NCBI RefSeq assembly: GCF_033949425.1
Contig: NZ_JAXAVX010000004.1
Coordinates: 124,001-188,000 of the forward strand
Direction: 5' to 3'
DNA length: 64,000 nucleotides
Origin: Patulibacter brassicae
Lineage (GTDB): Bacteria > Actinomycetota > Thermoleophilia > Solirubrobacterales > Solirubrobacteraceae
Position numbers and translations under genes: made by a program. The notes beneath the pieces are model-generated. The model did no database searches. It had not been told where the DNA came from and saw only the letters and a program-made list of their open reading frames with translations. Positions within the stretch are counted from its first letter, which is position 1; each line of letters opens with the position of its first letter. Below, in pieces: positions 15,293-23,764 of the stretch.

Positions 15293-16447
15293 ATGACCGG
15301 AACGGCTCCCGCGGCGACCGCCGCGCCGCCCGTCAGCGACGACGCCGGGTCGATCCGGCTGGAGCGCATCACGAAGCGCTACGGCGACCAGGTGGTCATC
15401 GACGACCTGTCGCTCGAGCTCGAGTCGGGGACGTTCTACGCGCTGCTCGGACCGTCCGGCTGCGGCAAGACCACGACCCTGCGGATGATCGGCGGGTTCG
15501 AGACGCCGACCGTCGGTCGGGTGTTCTTCGGCGGCAACGACGTGACGGGCCTGCCGCCGAACAAGCGGCCGGTGAACACCGTCTTCCAGTCCTATGCGCT
15601 CTTCCCGCACCTGACGATCGCGAAGAACGTCGCCTTCGGGCTCGAGCGCAAGAAGGTCGACAAGCGCGAGGTCCAGCGCCGCGTCGGTGAGGTCCTCGAG
15701 CAGGTGCAGCTCTCGCACCTCGCCGCCCGCAAGCCGAGCCAGCTCTCCGGAGGCCAGCAGCAGCGGGCGGCGCTCGCGCGCGCCCTCGTCAACCGCCCGC
15801 GCGCGCTCCTCCTCGACGAGCCGCTCGGCGCGCTGGACCTGCGCCTGCGCCGCCAGCTGCAGGTCGAGCTCAAGCGGATCCAGCAGGAGGTGGGGATCAC
15901 GTTCGTCCACGTCACCCACGATCAGGAGGAGGCCATGAGCATGGCCGACACGATCGCGGTGATGAACAAGGGGCGGATCGAGCAGCAGGGGTCGGCCGAG
16001 GATCTCTACGAGCGTCCCGAGACGTCCTTCGTGGCGAACTTCCTCGGCACGTCGAACCTCCTCGACGTCACCCTCGGGGAGCGGGACGGCCAGCACACGC
16101 GCGTCACGACGCGCGGCGGCAGCGGGCTGCGGGCGCTGACGCACCGGATCGGCGACCTCGCGTCCGGACCGGTCCGCGTGGGCGTCCGACCCGAGAAGGT
16201 CCGGCTGCGACCGGCGGGGACGACGCCCGAGCCGGGCGAGAACGCGCTGTCGGGCACCGTCGCGGTCAGCCAGTTCCTCGGCGTGTCGCTGCACTACACC
16301 GTCACCACCGACGGAGGGCAGGACCTGACGGTCCTGGTGCCGAACGTCGAGGGCCGCGCCCAGGGCTCCTTCGGCGCCGGCGAGCCCGTCGTCCTGCTCT
16401 GGGACGAGGACCAGACCTTCGTCGTGGAGGGCGAGCCCGGTGCGTGA
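15293..16447 (+). CDS. potA: Polyamine-type ABC transporter ATPase (PotA-like)
   Basis: 384 residues. ATP-binding subunit of a spermidine/putrescine-type importer. Walker A is GPSGCGKTT, the signature LSGGQQQRAALARAL, Walker B LLLDEPLGALD, and the switch HVTHDQEEAMSMAD. The C-terminal TOBE domain (VGVRPEKVRLRPAG) is typical of PotA-type ATPases. ATG 15293 has GAGAGGA 4 nt upstream. The 3' end overlaps the binding-protein gene by 8 nt. Four genes in transport order and close spacing show one operon. Confidence 0.93.
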   Translation: MTGTAPAATAAPPVSDDAGSIRLERITKRYGDQVVIDDLSLELESGTFYALLGPSGCGKTTTLRMIGGFETPTVGRVFFGGNDVTGLPPNKRPVNTVFQSYALFPHLTIAKNVAFGLERKKVDKREVQRRVGEVLEQVQLSHLAARKPSQLSGGQQQRAALARALVNRPRALLLDEPLGALDLRLRRQLQVELKRIQQEVGITFVHVTHDQEEAMSMADTIAVMNKGRIEQQGSAEDLYERPETSFVANFLGTSNLLDVTLGERDGQHTRVTTRGGSGLRALTHRIGDLASGPVRVGVRPEKVRLRPAGTTPEPGENALSGTVAVSQFLGVSLHYTVTTDGGQDLTVLVPNVEGRAQGSFGAGEPVVLLWDEDQTFVVEGEPGA

Positions 16448-17657
16448 GGACCGCGCCCGGCTGGAGCGGGCGCTCGAGCGCTCGTTCCTCGAGGAGCGCC
16501 ACTCCCGGCGGCGCTTCCTCGGCCGCGGTGCGGCGGCGGCGTTCCTCGCGTCCGGCATGGCCGGCGCGCTCTCGGCCTGCGGCATCTCCGGAACGGCGAC
16601 GATCTCGCCGGAGGAGCTGGCGCGCGAGGCGGCGGCGGTCGACCATCCGAAGGAGCGGATCGGTCGCTGGACCTTCGCCAACTGGCCGCTCTACATGGAC
16701 GCGTCGGTGATCAAGGACTTCGATCGGCGCTACGGCGGCAGCTGCCGCTACGTCGAGGAGATCAACGACAACAACGAGTTCTTCGGCAAGGTCCGCCGGC
16801 AGCTCGAGGCGGGTCGCCCGATCGGGCGCGACATCGTGGTGCTGACCGACTACATGGCGGCGAAGTGGGTCCGCGCCGGGTACGCGTCGCCGATCGACAA
16901 GAAGAACGTCCCGAACGAGAAGCACCTCGTCGCGAACCTGCGATCGATCCCCTACGACGAGGACCGCTCCTACACCCTGCCGTACCAGTCCGGGGCCGTC
17001 GGGCTCGGCTACAACATCAAGGAGACCGGCCGGGAGCTGCGCAGCCTCAGGGAGTTCTTCAACCCGGAGTGGAAGGGCCGGGTGACGATGCTGACCGAGG
17101 CCTACGACTCGGCCGGCGCCGTCCTGCTCATGCAGGGCAAGAACCCGACGCAGGCGAAGCTCGACGACCTGCTCGACGCGATCGACGCGATCGGCGAGCA
17201 GCGCGACAAGGGCCAGTTCCGCAAGTTCACCGGCAACGACTACACGACCGACCTCGCGAAGGGGAACGTCGCGATCTCGCTCGTCTACTCCGGCGACATG
17301 GTCCAGCTGCAGAGCGACAACCCGGACGTGCGCTTCGTCTACGCGGAGGAGGGGTCGATGCTCTTCACCGACAACCTCATGGAGCCGGCGAAGGTCGAGC
17401 ATCCGTACGCGGCCGAGACGATGATGAACTTCCTCTACGAGCCCGAGGTCGCGGCGCGGCTCTGCGCGTACATCAACTACCTCAGCCCCGTCGACGGGAT
17501 CCGCTCGATCCTCGAGAAGAGCGATCCCGAGATCGCCGAGAACGAGCTGATCTTCCCGCCGGACGACGTCCGCGAGAAGCTCTACTCGTACCCGTCGCTG
17601 ACCGTCGCCGAGGAGCAGGCGATGTACGAGCGCATGGCCGAGGTCACGGGGGCCTGA
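16440..17657 (+). CDS. potD: Polyamine-type substrate-binding lipoprotein (PotD-like)
   Basis: 405 residues. Extracytoplasmic binding protein of the periplasmic-binding-protein fold. The N-terminus has a twin-arginine-like SRRRFLGRG (22-30), a hydrophobic stretch and a lipobox LSAC with the lipid-attachment Cys47. TFANWPLYMD, VVLTDYMAAKWV and YTLPYQSGAVGLGYN are PotD/PotF-like. GTG 16440 overlaps potA. It captures a polyamine or related cation and delivers it to PotBC. The precise substrate is inferred from family only. Confidence 0.92.
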   Translation: MREDRARLERALERSFLEERHSRRRFLGRGAAAAFLASGMAGALSACGISGTATISPEELAREAAAVDHPKERIGRWTFANWPLYMDASVIKDFDRRYGGSCRYVEEINDNNEFFGKVRRQLEAGRPIGRDIVVLTDYMAAKWVRAGYASPIDKKNVPNEKHLVANLRSIPYDEDRSYTLPYQSGAVGLGYNIKETGRELRSLREFFNPEWKGRVTMLTEAYDSAGAVLLMQGKNPTQAKLDDLLDAIDAIGEQRDKGQFRKFTGNDYTTDLAKGNVAISLVYSGDMVQLQSDNPDVRFVYAEEGSMLFTDNLMEPAKVEHPYAAETMMNFLYEPEVAARLCAYINYLSPVDGIRSILEKSDPEIAENELIFPPDDVREKLYSYPSLTVAEEQAMYERMAEVTGA

Positions 17658-17658
17658 G

Positions 17659-18516
17659 ATGACCTGGCGCCAGCGACTCCTGCCCTGGTGGCTCGCCGGT
17701 CCCGCGCTGGCCTGGCTGCTGCTGTTCTTCGCGATCCCGCTGATCAACCAGCTGTCGGTCTCGCTCATGACCGGCAACTCGGAGGTCGGCTACGACCTGA
17801 CGTGGTCGTTCTCGGTCTACGGCGACGCGATCTCCACCTACGGCGACCAGTTCGTGCGCTCGGTGCTCTACGCCGGCGCCGCGACGATCATCGACCTCGT
17901 CATCGCCTTCCCGCTGGCGTACTTCATCGCCTACAAGGCCGGCCGCTGGCGGCCGTTCTGGCTGCTCATGGTCGTCATGCCGTTCTTCGTGTCGCAGGTC
18001 ATGCGCACGGCGTCCTGGAAGCTCATGATCAACGACTCGGGCCCGCTCGTGGACGCGCTGCGCGGCATCGGGGTCCTCGGCGCCGACGGCCGGCTCGACG
18101 CCACCGCGGGCGCGGTGATCCTCGGCATCTCCTACAACTTCCTGCCGTTCATGGTGCTGCCGCTCTACGCGGCCCTCGAGCGCATCGACCGGCGCCTGAT
18201 CGAGGCGGCGACCGACCTCCACGCCAGCCGGCTGACGGCGTTCCGCAAGGTGACGCTGCCGCTCGCGCTGCCGGGCGTGTTCGCCGGCTCGCTGCTCGTC
18301 TTCATCCCCGCGACGGGCGACTTCATCAACGCCGCGATCCTCGGCAGCCCGAACAACCTCATGATCGGCAACGTCGTGCAATCGAAGTTCCTCACGGTGC
18401 TCGACTATCCGACCGCGGCCGCGCTCTCGTTCCTGCTCATGGGCGCGATCCTCATCCTCATCGCGATCTTCGGGCGCGTGCTCGGGACGAGGACCCTGAC
18501 CGAGGCGGCGAGCTGA
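17659..18516 (+). CDS. potB: ABC transporter permease (PotB-like)
   Basis: 285 residues, six predicted membrane helices, starting MTWRQRLLPWWLAGPALAWLL. The cytoplasmic coupling loop EAATDLHASRLTAFRKVTLPLALPG is the EAA motif that contacts the ATPase. It starts one base after the potD stop. The first permease of a two-permease polyamine-type importer. Confidence 0.92.
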   Translation: MTWRQRLLPWWLAGPALAWLLLFFAIPLINQLSVSLMTGNSEVGYDLTWSFSVYGDAISTYGDQFVRSVLYAGAATIIDLVIAFPLAYFIAYKAGRWRPFWLLMVVMPFFVSQVMRTASWKLMINDSGPLVDALRGIGVLGADGRLDATAGAVILGISYNFLPFMVLPLYAALERIDRRLIEAATDLHASRLTAFRKVTLPLALPGVFAGSLLVFIPATGDFINAAILGSPNNLMIGNVVQSKFLTVLDYPTAAALSFLLMGAILILIAIFGRVLGTRTLTEAAS

Positions 18517-18517
18517 C

Positions 18518-19387
18518 GTGGCGACCGCGACGAGCACCGTGACCTCGGCCGCCGACCCCGGACCGCCGGCGAAGGGCCCGCGCGAGCCCGGGGCGGCGCG
18601 CGCGTGGGCGCTCGGCCTCTGGTCGACCCTCGCGGTCCTCTTCCTGCTGGCGCCGATCGCGTTCATGGTCGTCTTCGGCTTCAACGACAACCAGGGGCGC
18701 TTCAACGTCGACTGGCAGGGCTTCACGCTGAAGCACTGGGGCGACGCCTTCGACAACGGCGACCTCACGAACGCGCTGAAGAACTCGCTGACGATCGCCG
18801 TCCTCTCGACGATCGGCGCCACGACGCTCGGGACGTTCCTCGCGCTCGCCCTCGGGCGGTACCGGTTCCGGGGCAAGACGGCCACCGAGCTGTTCGTCTT
18901 CCTGCCGATGGCGACCCCCGAGGTCGTGATGGGCGCGTCGCTGCTGGCGATGTTCCTCGTGATCGGGATCAACACCGGCTACGGCACGATCCTCATCGCG
19001 CACATCATGTTCTCGATCTCGTACGTCGTCGTGACCGTGCGGTCGCGGCTACAGGGGATGGACCCGCACATCGAGGAGGCCTCGCGCGATCTCGGCGCGG
19101 GGGAGGTCACGACGTTCCTGCGCGTGACGCTGCCGATGATCCTGCCGGGCGTCCTGTCGGCCGCGGTGCTCGCCTTCGCGCTGTCGATCGACGACTACGC
19201 GGTGACGAGCTTCAACAACGGCCAGACGACGACGCTGCCGCTCTACATCTTCGGCGCCGCGCGCCAGGGCGTGCCGCCGACGGTGAACGTCCTCTCGACG
19301 ATCCTGCTGCTCACCGTCCTGCTGCTCATGCTCGTGAACGTCCTGCTCCAGCGGCGCCTGGCCAAGCGGGACCGCGGCAGCGCCTGA
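18518..19387 (+). CDS. potC: ABC transporter permease (PotC-like)
   Basis: 289 residues. An N-terminal cytoplasmic stretch of about 25 residues, then six helices. The EAA loop EEASRDLGAGEVTTFLRVTL is intact, and MVVFGFNDN after the first helix is PotC-like. GTG 18518 follows the potB stop by one base. Last gene of the operon; a strong stem-loop follows at 19409-19435. Confidence 0.92.
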   Translation: MATATSTVTSAADPGPPAKGPREPGAARAWALGLWSTLAVLFLLAPIAFMVVFGFNDNQGRFNVDWQGFTLKHWGDAFDNGDLTNALKNSLTIAVLSTIGATTLGTFLALALGRYRFRGKTATELFVFLPMATPEVVMGASLLAMFLVIGINTGYGTILIAHIMFSISYVVVTVRSRLQGMDPHIEEASRDLGAGEVTTFLRVTLPMILPGVLSAAVLAFALSIDDYAVTSFNNGQTTTLPLYIFGAARQGVPPTVNVLSTILLLTVLLLMLVNVLLQRRLAKRDRGSA

Positions 19388-19408
19388 GCCCCGTCGGCGT
19401 CGACGGTC

Positions 19409-19435
19409 GACCCGCGGGCGCCGGGCCCGCGGGTC
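19409..19435 (+). terminator. Stem-loop after the polyamine transporter operon
   Basis: GACCCGCGGGC-GCCGG-GCCCGCGGGTC, a perfect 11-bp stem with a 5-nt loop, 21 nt past the last stop. Likely the operon terminator, though without a T-tract. The rest of 19388-19644 shows no gene. Confidence 0.65.
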
Positions 19436-19644
19436 CTCGTGGTCGCGGCGGCCCAGGACGGGGGTGGCGTCCCGCGGCGCACGCGCGCGTCGGCGCGGAG
19501 GAATCCCGCCAGGTGCAGGGGCGTCGGGTGGCCGATCGCCGGATCAAGGAGCGCGCAACGATCGCCCTGGGGGCGAACGACAGCGACGCGATCTTGCTCC
19601 AACCGGAGGCCACGCGCCCCTCGAGCGGCCGCCATGCTCGGCGT

Positions 19645-20547
19645 GTGACCGATCGACCCCCACGCATCGTCGCCCTCGGCGGGGGCGGGTTCTCCATGGA
19701 GCCCCGGAACCCCCTGATGGATGACTTCGTGCTGGAGCTCAGCGGCGCGGAGCAGCCGAGGATCTGCTTCCTGCCGACCGCCTCCGGCGACGCCGACCAC
19801 TACGTCGTGCGCTTCTACCGCCGCTTCGGCGCCGGGCGCGCCGACCCGTCCCACGTCTCGCTCTTCCGGCGCGACCGCAGCGCCGGCGCGGTCGAGGGCA
19901 ACCTCGAGGAACACCTCCTGTCCCAGGACGTCATCTACGTCGGCGGCGGCTCGCTGCTGAGCCTCCTGGGCACGTGGCGCGCCCACGGGCTGGACCGGAC
20001 GCTGCGCCGGGCCTGGGAGCGCGGGGTGCTGCTCTGCGGCCTCTCCGCCGGCTCGCTCTGCTGGTTCGCCGACGCGGTGACCGCGTTCCACGGCCCGAGC
20101 GAGCGCGTCCGCGGGCTCGGCCTGCTGCCGCACAGCAACTGCGTGCACTACGACGGCGAGCCCGAGCGGCGCGCGGCGTTCCGCGAGCTGGTCGCCGGGG
20201 GGCTGCGCCCGGGGTACGGCGTCGAGGACGGCGCGGCCCTCGTGTTCGAGGGCACCGAGCTGCAGGAGGTCGTCACGTCCCGGCGCGACGCCACCGCCTA
20301 CGCGGTCCGGGTCGGCGAGGACGGCGCGGCGCACGAGCACCGGCTGACCGCGCGGTACCTCGGAGCCGACGATCCCGCGACGGCCGCGCCGCCGGCGGAG
20401 GGGCTCGCGGTCGCCGGATCGGCGGCCGCCGCCGCTCCGGCGCTCGCGCTCGCGGAGGACGCCGACGGCGGCGACGCCGGCGTGCGCGGGACGGTCGGCC
20501 ACCCGCTGGCCGGGGACGCCGGGGTCGAATCGGCAGTGGCCGCGTGA
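19645..20547 (+). CDS. Peptidase E / S51-family protein (first of a pair)
   Basis: 300 residues. Class-I glutamine-amidotransferase-like fold of the S51 peptidases: VALGGGGFSMEP, FLPTASGDADHY, VIYVGGGSLLSLL, and the nucleophile elbow CGLSAGSLCWF with the Ser. HSNCVHYDGE may carry the His. S51 enzymes cleave Asp-X dipeptides or cyanophycin. No cyanophycin synthetase is in view. After residue 240 the tail is Ala/Gly-rich. GTG 19645 is chosen because it directly precedes the conserved strand. The stop overlaps the next gene's GTG. Confidence 0.85.
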   Translation: MTDRPPRIVALGGGGFSMEPRNPLMDDFVLELSGAEQPRICFLPTASGDADHYVVRFYRRFGAGRADPSHVSLFRRDRSAGAVEGNLEEHLLSQDVIYVGGGSLLSLLGTWRAHGLDRTLRRAWERGVLLCGLSAGSLCWFADAVTAFHGPSERVRGLGLLPHSNCVHYDGEPERRAAFRELVAGGLRPGYGVEDGAALVFEGTELQEVVTSRRDATAYAVRVGEDGAAHEHRLTARYLGADDPATAAPPAEGLAVAGSAAAAAPALALAEDADGGDAGVRGTVGHPLAGDAGVESAVAA

Positions 20548-21398
20548 GCGGCGCTCCCGTCTTCTGCATGGGCGGCGGCGGCTTCACGATGGAGCCGGGC
20601 CGCACCGCGCTGGACGCGTACATCCTGGCGCTCGCGCCCGTGCACCGCCCCCGGGTGCTGTTCCTGCCGACGGCCAGCGGGGATCCGAAGGAGCAGGTCG
20701 AGCGGTTCTCGCGGCTCTTCGGGACGCTGCCCTGTCGCCCGCGCGTGCTGTCGCTCTTCCACCTCGACGAGCTCGAGGAGACGCTCGAGGCGCTGATCCT
20801 CGGGCAGGACGTCGTGTACGTCGGCGGCGGCTCGATGCGCAACCTCCTCGCGCTCTGGCGCGCGCACGGCGTGGCCGATCTCCTGCTCGAGGCGCATCGC
20901 CGCGGGACCGTCCTCGCGGGGCTCTCGGCCGGCGCGATGTGCTGGTTCCAGGGCGGCGTGTCGTCGTCGACCGGCTCGCCGGAGCCGATCGACGGCCTCG
21001 GCCTGCTCGAGGGCTCGTTCAGCGTCCACGCCCGGCAGGTCCCCGAGCGGGGCGAGGTCCAGCGCGCAGCGATCGCCGCCGGGCGCCTGCCCGACGGCTG
21101 GAACGCCGACGACTACTGCGGGCTGCTGTTCGTCGACGGACGGCTCGAGGAGGCCGTCGCCTCGCGCCCCGACGCCGGCGCGCGACGGGTCGAGCGCCTG
21201 GCCGACGGCACGGTTCGCGAGACGGAGCTGCCGGTGCGGCGGCTCGAGCCGGTCACGATCGACCTCGTCGAGGACGTCGCGGAGCGCCGCACGGGCGAGG
21301 CGCTGGCGCCGACCGACGTCCGCGACGAGCTCCGCGCGGTGCGGCGGATGCGCGACCGCGCGACCCGCCGCCGGATGCGCACCCGCGGCGTGGGCTGA
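20544..21398 (+). CDS. Peptidase E / S51-family protein (second of a pair)
   Basis: 284 residues, a paralogue of the preceding gene and overlapping it by GTGA. Same motifs: FCMGGGGFTMEPG, FLPTASGDPKEQVERF, VVYVGGGSMRNLLALWRAHG, and LAGLSAGAMCWFQGG with the nucleophile Ser. The C-terminus continues into a basic helical tail (RRMRDRATRRRMRTR) that the first copy lacks. The coupled pair may act as a heterodimer or on two peptide substrates (inference). A minisatellite begins at its last codons. Confidence 0.85.
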   Translation: MSGAPVFCMGGGGFTMEPGRTALDAYILALAPVHRPRVLFLPTASGDPKEQVERFSRLFGTLPCRPRVLSLFHLDELEETLEALILGQDVVYVGGGSMRNLLALWRAHGVADLLLEAHRRGTVLAGLSAGAMCWFQGGVSSSTGSPEPIDGLGLLEGSFSVHARQVPERGEVQRAAIAAGRLPDGWNADDYCGLLFVDGRLEEAVASRPDAGARRVERLADGTVRETELPVRRLEPVTIDLVEDVAERRTGEALAPTDVRDELRAVRRMRDRATRRRMRTRGVG

Positions 21399-21635
21399 GC
21401 GCGGGGGACGCGCCCGCGACGCGGGACGCGCCCGCGGGATGGGCTGCGCGCGGGGACGGCCGCCGGGACACACCGGCGACGCGGGCTGGCCGCGGGACGC
21501 GCCAGCGGCGTGGCTGCGCAGAGACGGTCGCCGGGACGCGCCCGCGGGGTGGGCTGCGCGGGGGACGGTCGCCGGGGCACGCCCGCGACACGGGCTGCGC
21601 GGGGGACGGTCGCCGGGACGCGCCCGGCGCGGTGG
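21392..21635 (+). repeat. GC-rich minisatellite, about six degenerate units
   Basis: Units beginning GGGCTG(C/A)GCGCGGG start near 21392, 21441, 21483, 21512, 21551 and 21592, mostly 39-49 bp apart, with cores such as GGGGGACGGTCGCCGG and GGGACGCGCCCGCG. The array begins inside the stop codon region of the S51 gene. No gene is supported in 21399-21781; the only other feature is a stem-loop at 21722-21747. Function unknown. Confidence 0.7.
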
Positions 21636-21721
21636 CGGCCCTGATCGTGCGTCCCCTCACCCGATGGGCACCCGCGGTCATCGGTCGGGCGAGCTGCCGC
21701 GGGTGCGGCGCGGAGCACGAG

Positions 21722-21747
21722 CACGGGGCCCCGGTCGGGGCCCCGTG
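21722..21747 (-). terminator. Strong stem-loop after the histone-like gene
   Basis: CACGGGGCCCCG-GT-CGGGGCCCCGTG: perfect 12-bp arms, 34 nt downstream of the minus-strand gene's stop at 21782. Probably its terminator, and possibly bidirectional. No T-tract. Confidence 0.65.
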
Positions 21748-21781
21748 GTCAGGACATCGGGCGGTCGTGCGGCGCGCCGGG

Positions 21782-22522
21782 CTACTTGCCGATGCGCTTG
21801 CGCGCCTTGCGGACGAGATCGACCGCGTTGGCGATCTGGTTGCGGACGAGGTCCGCGTCGACCTTCGGCAGGGCCGGGCCCCGCGACTTGCGGCCCCCGC
21901 TCTTGGGGGCCTGCGTCTTGGGCGCCTCGGCCTTCGGCGCGGCAGCCTTCGGAGCCTCGGCCTTCGGAGCGTCGGTCTTCGGCGCCGCGGTGGTCGGGGC
22001 CTCGACCTTCGCGGCCTCGGTTGCGGCGGCCTTCGGAGCGGGGGCGGCCTTCGCGGCGGCCGGCTTCTTCGCGGCGGGCTTCTTCGCCGCCGGCTTCTTC
22101 GCGGCGGCCGCCTTCGACGCGGTGGCCTTCGTCGCCGTCGACGCGGCGGCGGTGGACTTCGCGGCAGCCGGCTTCTTCGCGGCGGGCTTCTTCGCCGCCG
22201 GCTTCTTCGCGGCGGCGGTCTTCGCGGCGGCGGCCGGCTTCTTCGCCGCCGGCTTCTTGGCCGGGGTCTTCGCCGGCGCGGCGGCAGCGGCGGGCGCGCC
22301 GGGCGCGGCGGCCTCGAGCCAGCCGTCGGCGAGGGTGACGGTCGGCTTGGCGGCGGTGCCGCCGACGGTCACCGGCACGGAGGCGCCCTCGAGGGAGGCG
22401 CGCTGGTTCTCGGGGACCGCGACGCGCTTGGCGACCTCGCGGCCGTCCTCCAGCCGCAGGCGCACCTGGGCGGCGGTCACGCGGACCACGGTGGCGGTCG
22501 TCGTCGATGCAGAAGGAGCCAT
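21782..22522 (-). CDS. Histone-H1-like Lys/Ala/Pro-rich protein
   Basis: 246 residues. The N-terminal about 70 residues form an ordered, beta-rich segment (TVVRVTAAQVRLRLEDGREV and SVPVTVGGTAA). Residues about 75-215 are repeats of AAKKPAAKKPAA type followed by TDAPKAEAPKAAAPK-type repeats, as in bacterial H1-like DNA-binding tails. The C-terminus (DADLVRNQIANAVDLVRKARKRIGK) is an amphipathic basic helix. Probably nucleoid-associated, but a cell-wall or polyphosphate binder cannot be excluded. TAGCAT (minus strand, 22533-22538) lies 10 nt before the ATG. Confidence 0.75.
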   Translation of the reverse strand: MAPSASTTTATVVRVTAAQVRLRLEDGREVAKRVAVPENQRASLEGASVPVTVGGTAAKPTVTLADGWLEAAAPGAPAAAAAPAKTPAKKPAAKKPAAAAKTAAAKKPAAKKPAAKKPAAAKSTAAASTATKATASKAAAAKKPAAKKPAAKKPAAAKAAPAPKAAATEAAKVEAPTTAAPKTDAPKAEAPKAAAPKAEAPKTQAPKSGGRKSRGPALPKVDADLVRNQIANAVDLVRKARKRIGK

Positions 22523-23106
22523 GGCGACCGGGATGCTACGCGGTACCCACGGCGCGCGCGTTCGCGACCCGGGGTCGGAACCCCGTGCTGGCGCCCGATC
22601 TCAGCGCTCGGCGCCCGCCCGCGGGGCGGGTCCGACGCCGGCGGCGCCCCCGGACGGCGGACTGCGGGTGCCCGCCGCGGGGACGCGCGGCCCCGTGCCG
22701 ACCCGGTCCGACCGTGCAGCGTCTTCCCGCGGCGCTCGCGGGAGGACGCGGTCGACCTCCACGCGCCCGCGGCCGCGCAGCGGATTCCCGCGGGGGCGAG
22801 GGCGCATGCTCCGCAGGTCGATTCCGGGGTGGCGGGCCGGGAAGGTCCTCGGCGTGGGACCCCGGTCGAGGCGGGGGAGGTTCGGGTCGCGGCGCATGAG
22901 GTTCGTCCTCGGCGTCGCCCTCCCGGGCGACGGGGAGGACGTTCGCGCGACGACGGGCGGGACGTCCGCGGTCCTAGAGCACCGGACCCGGCCCGACGTC
23001 CGGGCCGCGCGGCTCCTCGGCGAGGAGGGGTCGGCACGACGCGCGGGACGGACGTCCTCCGCGGTCCGAGAGCACCGGACCCGGCCCGACGTCCGGGGCC
23101 GCGCGG
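22523..23106. other. 584-bp intergenic region without a supportable gene
   Basis: Long open frames cross this stretch on both strands, but all are Arg/Pro/Gly/Ala-rich with no recognisable motif, as expected from composition. Visible structures are the hairpin CGGGGT-CGGA-ACCCCG (22570-22585) and the two-copy repeat at 22961-23115. I see no tRNA or structured RNA I can name. Confidence 0.6.
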
Positions 23107-23115
23107 CTACTCGCC
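22961..23115. repeat. Two-copy direct repeat reaching into the yjbQ 3' end
   Basis: Copy A (about 22961-23019) and copy B (about 23051-23115) share AGAGCACCGGACCCGGCCCG, then ACGTCCGG and GCCGCGCGGCT. Copy B ends across the yjbQ stop codon (23107-23109) and copy A has a diverged version of it (GGCTCCTCGGC against GGCTACTCGCC). Each contains GGCCCG-ACGTC-CGGGCC-like dyad symmetry. It looks like a duplicated 3' end or terminator. Confidence 0.65.
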
Positions 23116-23526
23116 GTGGAGCGTGAGCACGAGGTGGCGGGAACCCCCGTGGTCGCGGTGCTCGCAGAGCGTGATGCCCTGCCAGGTGCCGAGCGCGAGG
23201 GCGCCGTCGCGCACCGGGATGGTGAGCTCGGGGCCGAGCAGCGAGGACTTCACGTGGGCGGGCATGTCGTCCGGCCCCTCGAGGGTGTGGGTCCAGGGCC
23301 CGTCCTCGGGGACGTGATCGTCGAACCAGCGCCGGAGATCGACGCGGACGTCGGGGCTCGCGTTCTCGTTCAGGGTCAGCGCCGCGGAGGTGTGGCGGCA
23401 GAACACGTGCAGGAGCCCGACCTCGAGGCCACGGAGCTCCGGCAGCGCGTCGAGCACCTCCTCCGTGACGAGGTGGAAGCCCCGGGGCCGCGGCCGCAGG
23501 GCGATCTCGCGCTGGATCCACGCCAT
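23107..23526 (-). CDS. yjbQ: YjbQ / secondary thiamine-phosphate synthase family protein
   Basis: 139 residues, the usual size of the UPF0047/YjbQ family. Conserved landmarks are VGLLHVFCRHTSAALTLNEN, DMPAHVKSSLLG, and GTWQGITLCEHRDHG, which bring several conserved His to one site. Members show weak thiamine-phosphate synthase activity and their physiological role is unsettled. GAGCAT lies 6 nt before the ATG on the minus strand, so the start is probably leaderless. Confidence 0.93.
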   Translation of the reverse strand: MAWIQREIALRPRPRGFHLVTEEVLDALPELRGLEVGLLHVFCRHTSAALTLNENASPDVRVDLRRWFDDHVPEDGPWTHTLEGPDDMPAHVKSSLLGPELTIPVRDGALALGTWQGITLCEHRDHGGSRHLVLTLHGE

Positions 23527-23764
23527 CGTCCGATGCTCGCACGCGCCACCGTCGGCCGCGTCCGGTCACCCATGCAGCCCGAACGTCGAACCCGCCGGAA
23601 CGCCATCCCGGTCGGTTCGTCGGATCGCATCTCGGTGCCCGGCCGGACGCGACCGCCCCGCCGCCAAGCCGCCAAGCCCGACGAGGCCCCCCGGCCCGAA
23701 CAGGCCGCCCGGCCACCAGGCCCGACGAGGCCGTGCCGCCGCGTTGCGCCTAGGGTCCCCGGAC

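Noticed and set aside
15108..15296. 62-residue ORF as a real protein gene
   Set aside because: Arg/Ala/Gly/Pro composition and no motif. Kept only as a possible leader feature of the potA operon.
19436..19644. tRNA or riboswitch upstream of the S51 genes
   Set aside because: I could not fold a cloverleaf or match a known aptamer by eye; nothing beyond the terminator at 19409-19435 is supported.
21392..21635. CRISPR array
   Set aside because: Units are degenerate and contiguous, with no conserved repeat/spacer alternation.
22601..23716. Minus-strand 371-codon frame across 22.6-23.7 kb
   Set aside because: It overlaps yjbQ in another frame and is Arg/Pro-rich without recognisable domains.
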